Shown: positions 60,438-64,000 of the stretch, in pieces
How the letters are laid out: each line of letters starts with the position of its first letter
Position numbering within the stretch: position 1 is the first letter of the stretch
Assembly: GCA_963696625.1 (NCBI GenBank)
Contig: CAVOKZ010000030.1
Location: 1-64,000, forward strand
Length of the DNA stretch: 64,000 nt
Direction: 5' to 3'
Source: JAWVFN01 sp963696625
GTDB taxonomy: Bacteria > Actinomycetota > Thermoleophilia > Solirubrobacterales > 70-9
Translations under genes and position numbers: made by a program
The notes under the pieces: model-generated
Databases searched by the model: none
Told to the model about the DNA's origin: nothing
The model's input: the letters and a program-made list of their open reading frames with translations, nothing else

Positions 60438-61027
60438 CCGGCCCCTTCGACCGGTCGTCCCCGCAGTGAGTGGATGATCGCGTCGACCTGCTCGACGAAC
60501 GGCGAGCGCACGCCGGCGTTGCGGCTCGCGAGCACCGGGTAGGCGGCGATCCCCTCGCGGCGGAGGACGACCAGCGTCAGCCGCTGGGCGACGCCGCTGG
60601 TCTCGAGCTTGCCGTCGCCGGTCGCGATCGCCGCCGGGTACTGCGCCTCGTAGGGCCGGGTGCCGGTCGGCTTCAGGTCGGTGAACCCGTCGAGGTTCTC
60701 GAGCGCGTCGGCCGCGTACTGCTCGAGCGGCGCGTCGAGCGCCTCGTCGGTGCGGTCGGCCGTGATCGAGACCGCTACGACTTTGTCGGGCGACCCGAGC
60801 AGCGTCGTCGCTCCGTTTGTGGCCACCGTCCAGGCGGGCGGCACCGAGATCGAGAACCCCGCCGTCGGGTTGATATAGCTCTGCCAGCGCTTCGGCGGCT
60901 TCGCCGGCGGGTCGATGGTCTCGGCCTGTCGGGTGGCGGCGGTGGTCGAGGGCCCGCCGTCGTCTCCGCAGCCCGAAAGGAGGGCGACGAGGCCCAGTGC
61001 GATCAGCGTTCTCTTCCCCCGGCTCAT
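60434..61027 (-). CDS. lipoprotein, function unknown
   Basis: 197 residues. Seen: signal peptide with lipobox LLSGC, a short Thr-rich linker, then YINPTAGFSISVPPAWTVAT, a PsbP/Mog1-like or DUF1795-type opening, DKVVAVSITADRTDEALDAP and TGDGKLETSGVAQRLTLVVL. The fold guess is by pattern only. ATG 61027 lies two bases from the tRNA-Arg 3' end. Confidence 0.75.
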   Translation of the reverse strand: MSRGKRTLIALGLVALLSGCGDDGGPSTTAATRQAETIDPPAKPPKRWQSYINPTAGFSISVPPAWTVATNGATTLLGSPDKVVAVSITADRTDEALDAPLEQYAADALENLDGFTDLKPTGTRPYEAQYPAAIATGDGKLETSGVAQRLTLVVLRREGIAAYPVLASRNAGVRSPFVEQVDAIIHSLRGRPVEGAG

Positions 61028-61028
61028 A

Positions 61029-61102
61029 CGCCCCGAGCAGGATTCGAACCTGCGGCCTTCCCCTTAGGAGGGGGACGCTCTATCCAGCTGAGCTACCGGG
61101 GC
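61029..61102 (-). tRNA. tRNA-Arg (CCU anticodon)
   Basis: 74-nt cloverleaf on the minus strand: acceptor GCCCCGG, D arm with AGCTCAGCTGGATAGAGC, anticodon loop CTCCTAA closed by CCCC/GGGG, T arm CAGGTTCGAATCCTG, discriminator G. No encoded CCA. Confidence 0.95.
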
Positions 61103-61132
61103 CGGGCGCGATCGTAGCGCCGGGGCCCGTGG

Positions 61133-61897
61133 CTACTGAACCTTGGCGATCGCCGCCGAGATCTGCTCGAAGCTCGGCACCGACCCGCCGCCCAGCGGCT
61201 CCTGGCCGTTGGGGCCGGAGACGACGATCGAAGGAGTTCCGGTGAATCCGAGCGCGGAGGCCTCCTTGTCGTTGGCGTCGATCGTCGGCTTCCACTTGGC
61301 GACGGCGCGGTCGGCGTTCCACTTGCCGAGGTCGGGGACGCCGGCGTCCTCGGCGATCTGCTCGAGGAAGTCGTCGGTGATGTAGCCGGAGTTCTCGGCT
61401 TGCTGCCGGTCGTAGAAGGTGATGAGGTAATCCCAGTACTTGTTCTGCTCGCCGGCGGCGTAGGCGGCGGCCGCGGCGTCGGTTGACTCGGGGCCGATGA
61501 TCACCCACTGCTTGAAGTCGTACTTGGCGGTGCCCGGCTTGACGTACTGGTCGACGAGCTGAGGGAAGACGGTGTTGCCGAACTGGCGGCAGATCGGGCA
61601 CTGGGGGTCGCCGAACTCGGTGATCGTCACCGCGGCGTTCTGATCGCCGAGGATCGTGTTGCTCTGGGGGATGCCGGCGATCGTCGAGAGGGCGCCGCCG
61701 CTCGGTGCATCTGGTTCGTTGTCGTCGCCGCCCTGGCTGATCGCGATCAGCGCCACGATCACGGCCGCGGCGGCGAAGAAGGCGATCACGCTGAGCTGGG
61801 TGACCCGCTTGCGGCGCGCGGCGGCACCGGCGTCCGACGCCTCGGCCTGCAGGCGCCGCTCGCGCAGTTCCTCCCTCTGGTCTTGTTGGTCGTTCAT
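61133..61897 (-). CDS. membrane-anchored DsbA-like thiol oxidoreductase
   Basis: Extracytoplasmic disulfide-forming protein. Seen: basic cytoplasmic tail, one membrane helix (LSVIAFFAAAAVIVALIAIS), then the thioredoxin fold with active site FGDPQCPICRQFG (CPIC), a helical insert WDYLITFYDRQQAENSGYIT, and the cis-Pro region GFTGTPSIVVSGPNG. The start at 61897 avoids overlap with the VKOR gene; ATG 61936 is in frame. 254 residues. Next to VKOR, which would reoxidise it. Confidence 0.93.
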   Translation of the reverse strand: MNDQQDQREELRERRLQAEASDAGAAARRKRVTQLSVIAFFAAAAVIVALIAISQGGDDNEPDAPSGGALSTIAGIPQSNTILGDQNAAVTITEFGDPQCPICRQFGNTVFPQLVDQYVKPGTAKYDFKQWVIIGPESTDAAAAAYAAGEQNKYWDYLITFYDRQQAENSGYITDDFLEQIAEDAGVPDLGKWNADRAVAKWKPTIDANDKEASALGFTGTPSIVVSGPNGQEPLGGGSVPSFEQISAAIAKVQ

Positions 61898-61910
61898 CGA
61901 AATCGGAACC

Positions 61911-62322
61911 CTAGGGCTCTTGCCCAAAATAACCATAAGCGCGCGCGGCGTTGAGCGCCAGAAGCACCGTCATCAGAGCGGCGCTCGCCACGCACCACTG
62001 GCAGAGGGCGTCGATCACAAACAGTTCGAGGTAGGTGAGGTAGGCGCTGAAGCCGAAGCCGATCAGGGAGAGCATCAGCCCGGCGAAGCGGCCCGGGTCG
62101 CCGCGCAGCGCCACCGCCCCGAGGATCAGCACGTAGCCCCCGGCACCGATCGCCGCGACATTGACGCCGGCGAGATGCGAGTACTTCGACTGGGCCACGG
62201 TCTCGCAGCCGTTGCCGCCGGCGACGCATAGCGGGGTTCCGCCGTTGAACTCGGTCAGGGCCACGTAGAGCGCTACGCCGATCCCGAGGGCGGCGACTAT
62301 GCCGGCGGCGATTCTGAGGCGG
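61911..62322 (-). CDS. vitamin K epoxide reductase (VKOR) family protein
   Basis: Membrane enzyme that passes electrons from DsbA to quinone. Seen: four helices, the loop cysteines in GGTPLCVAGGNGCETVAQSK, HLAGVNVAAIGAGGYVLILG, and the active-site CxxC in VIDALCQWCVASAALM. The stop is at 61911. The exact start is unclear: no ATG or GTG is in frame near the homology start at about 62320; an unusual codon or a base error is possible. Confidence 0.88.
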
Positions 62323-62983
62323 CGCTCGGAGGGGATGCCTCTTCCTCCTCGGGCTCGTCGTAGAGGCTCTCGGCGGCGAGCTCCTGGGCGCGCTTGCTCC
62401 ACAGCCGGACCTCGAGGTAGAGGTCGTCGCCGAATCCCTTGACGGCGTCGACGGCGAGCAGCGTGAACCGCTCCTCGGTCACCGGCGCCTGGTCGATGAC
62501 GCCGCCGCCGAGCTCGGCCGTCGCCGCGACCGCGCCGCGGACCAGGGGCCGGCCCCAGACCAGGGTCACGTCGCCCTTGCGGCTGCCCTCGCCGCGCCAG
62601 CCGCCGATGACCTCCTCGTTGAGGTCGATCTGCCAGTCGGCGTTGTCCTCGGCGAGGACGTCGGTGAAGTCGGCCTCGGCCTGGAAGTCGCTCGGCTCGC
62701 CGCCCTTGGGGAAGACGAAGGAGACGTAGCCGAACCACTCGACCTTGCCCTTCGAGCCCTCGGCGGTCGCCGTGGCCGGCACGAAGACACGCCCGCCCCA
62801 GCCGCGCTCGGGATACCACTGGATCTCCTCGGGCAGCGGGGCGCCGGCCTCGGCGGCGTGCTTCTCACACGCCTTGGCGAGCTCGTCGCGCAGGCGCTCG
62901 TTCCAGCGGCCGTAGGGCAGCGCCTCCTGGCTGGCGTCGGCGAGGAAGCGGGGGATCGGGTCTCTTACGGGTGGCGGGGTCAC
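62297..62983 (-). CDS. conserved hypothetical protein
   Basis: 228 residues, not recognised. Seen: GTG start overlapping the galT stop (62980-62983), PRFLADASQEALPYGRWNER, EIQWYPERGWGGRVFVPATA, then an alternating beta-rich region with FGYVSFVFPKGGEPSDFQAE and DFTDVLAEDNADWQIDLNEE, and an acidic Ser/Glu C-terminus. No signal or membrane segment. It is cotranscribed with galT upstream and VKOR/DsbA downstream. Confidence 0.7.
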   Translation of the reverse strand: MTPPPVRDPIPRFLADASQEALPYGRWNERLRDELAKACEKHAAEAGAPLPEEIQWYPERGWGGRVFVPATATAEGSKGKVEWFGYVSFVFPKGGEPSDFQAEADFTDVLAEDNADWQIDLNEEVIGGWRGEGSRKGDVTLVWGRPLVRGAVAATAELGGGVIDQAPVTEERFTLLAVDAVKGFGDDLYLEVRLWSKRAQELAAESLYDEPEEEEASPPSAASESPPA

Positions 62984-63999
62984 GCGGCCAGGCAGTCTTT
63001 CAGTTCGGCGGCCGCGCGCTCGGGCGGGAAGATGTTGATGTCGACCCCGGTCGAGAGCTCGAAGCCCGCCTTGATCGACAGCCGCGGGACGATGTCGATG
63101 TACCAGTGGAAGTCCTCGGCGCCGCTGGGCGCGGTCCGCACCCATAGGTTGAGCTGGGGCGCGCCGCCGAAGCGGGCCTCGAGCGCCGCCAGCGCACGGC
63201 CGAGCATCGCGACCCCGGCCTCGCCGTCGTCCTCGAATCGCGGCGCGGCGCGGCGCGGGACGATCCGGACCTGAAACGGCGAGCGCGACGCCCAGGGGCA
63301 GATCATCAGCGCCTCGTCGTCGATCGCGACCAGCCGCTCGGCGCGCCGCACCTCCTCGGCGGAGACGTCGGCGAGCAGGTCGCCGCCCTGGGTGCGCTCG
63401 CGATAGGCGCCGAAGCGCTCGCGCTCGCGCGCGACCATCGCCGGCACGAAGCCCAGCGCGTAGAGCTGGGCGTGGCTGTGCTCGAGCGAGGCGCCGGCGG
63501 CGGGCCCGTCGTTGACGATCAGCTGCAGGCAGGCGGCCTCGGGGGCGCGGGCGCGCATCCGCTCGCGCCAGGCGGCCACCGCGCCGCTCAGCTCGTCGTC
63601 GTCGAGATCGACGATCGAAGTCACGTGGCGCGGCGAGTGGACGATCACCTCGTGGGCGCCGGCCGCCGGGACTTCGGAGAAGAGGTCGGGCTCGGCGCCG
63701 CGGGCGGCGGCGCGCAGAGGGTCGGCGCTCGGCGAGAAGGCGTCGGCGGTGCTCGCGGCTTCCTCCGCGTCCCCGCCGAGGGCGGGATAGAGATTCGGCA
63801 CCGAGCGCGTCCGCCAGCCCGGCGAGTTGGGGGCGCCGCCGCCGGGGCGGTCGGCCCAGTACTCGAGCGGTGTCTCCCCCTCGTGGCCTTCGCAGAACGG
63901 GCACTCGCGGTCGCGCTTGGCCTCGGGCCGCTCGGTCTTGAACTCGATCGGCCGCTCCGCCCGGGCGGCGGCGAGGATCGCCCGCAGCCCGGTGAGCTG
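62980..63999 (-). CDS. galT: galactose-1-phosphate uridylyltransferase, N-terminus beyond the window
   Basis: HIT-fold enzyme of galactose metabolism. Seen: zinc site CPFCEGHEGETPLEY, GAHEVIVHSPRHVTSI, the active-site block ASLEHSHAQLYALGFVP (H-S-H-A-Q where most enzymes have H-P-H-G-Q), CPWASRSPFQVRIVP and FHWYIDIVPRLSIKAGFELS. The frame is open to the right edge, so perhaps 10-20 N-terminal residues are missing. The HxHxQ change leaves the catalytic His in place. Confidence 0.88.
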   Translation of the reverse strand, partial: QLTGLRAILAAARAERPIEFKTERPEAKRDRECPFCEGHEGETPLEYWADRPGGGAPNSPGWRTRSVPNLYPALGGDAEEAASTADAFSPSADPLRAAARGAEPDLFSEVPAAGAHEVIVHSPRHVTSIVDLDDDELSGAVAAWRERMRARAPEAACLQLIVNDGPAAGASLEHSHAQLYALGFVPAMVARERERFGAYRERTQGGDLLADVSAEEVRRAERLVAIDDEALMICPWASRSPFQVRIVPRRAAPRFEDDGEAGVAMLGRALAALEARFGGAPQLNLWVRTAPSGAEDFHWYIDIVPRLSIKAGFELSTGVDINIFPPERAAAELKDCLAA

Positions 64000-64000
64000 G

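Overview
The window reads as a mosaic of at least three bacterial genomes joined end to end, not as one chromosome. Taxonomic labels below are inferences from gene content, gene order and protein style, because no search could be run.

(1) About 1-790 holds a bshA-like glycosyltransferase start (minus strand) running into a cobalamin riboswitch and the first codons of a BtuB-type TonB-dependent receptor (plus strand). The receptor implies an outer membrane. Both pieces are truncated and appear to meet inside a stretch of shared sequence.

(2) About 790-30,270 is high-GC actinobacterial DNA, probably Acidimicrobiia-like. Nearly everything lies on the minus strand in a classic order, read right to left: pimA-like glycosyltransferase, lemA, htpX, DUF3048 lipoprotein, pdxS, pdxT, yebC, peroxiredoxin, ruvC, ruvA, ruvB, queA, tgt, yajC, secD, secF, apt, relA, an HNH gene, hisS, aspS. 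Many of these genes carry single-base frameshifts (relA about five). Many also contain in-frame tandem repeats; all three SecD/SecF/YajC genes do. From 22.6 kb rightwards the DNA is accessory: a decayed GGDEF-EAL gene, a NYN-domain protein next to a type IIG restriction-modification enzyme whose 5' end is fused to an ISL3 remnant, other transposase debris, and a repeat-rich lipoprotein divergent from a TetR regulator.

(3) 30,333-33,745 is a complete recombinase-in-trio (RIT) element: three overlapping tyrosine recombinase genes between inverted arms of about 110 bp. Its left flank is an IS66 transposase fragment and its right flank the 3' half of a serine tRNA, so the two flanks do not match.

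(4) About 33,955-64,000 is a second actinobacterial genome, probably Thermoleophilia/Solirubrobacterales-like, with mostly intact frames. It starts inside rplI and runs through rpsR, ssb, a small HTH gene and rpsF. It continues with a HicAB pair broken by an IS481 element, trehalose synthesis (otsA, treT), an inositol-phosphatase-like gene, and a response regulator/sensor kinase/HtrA operon. Next come an M28-like membrane protein, thiL, three GT87-like membrane glycosyltransferases and cell-envelope genes (PBP1A, MscS, L,D-transpeptidase, RDD-CPBP fusion). An IS1595 element, pyrE, a tRNA-Arg, a VKOR/DsbA-like oxidative folding pair and the 3' part of galT complete it.

The best candidates for something new are the NYN plus type IIG pair, the organisation of the RIT arms, a 61-bp dispersed repeat upstream of two genes, palindromic GGGGTC(A/T)GACCCC repeats (one inserted in frame in a membrane protein gene), and the repeat expansions across the Sec accessory genes. 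The junctions should be checked against reads before any cross-boundary biology is believed.
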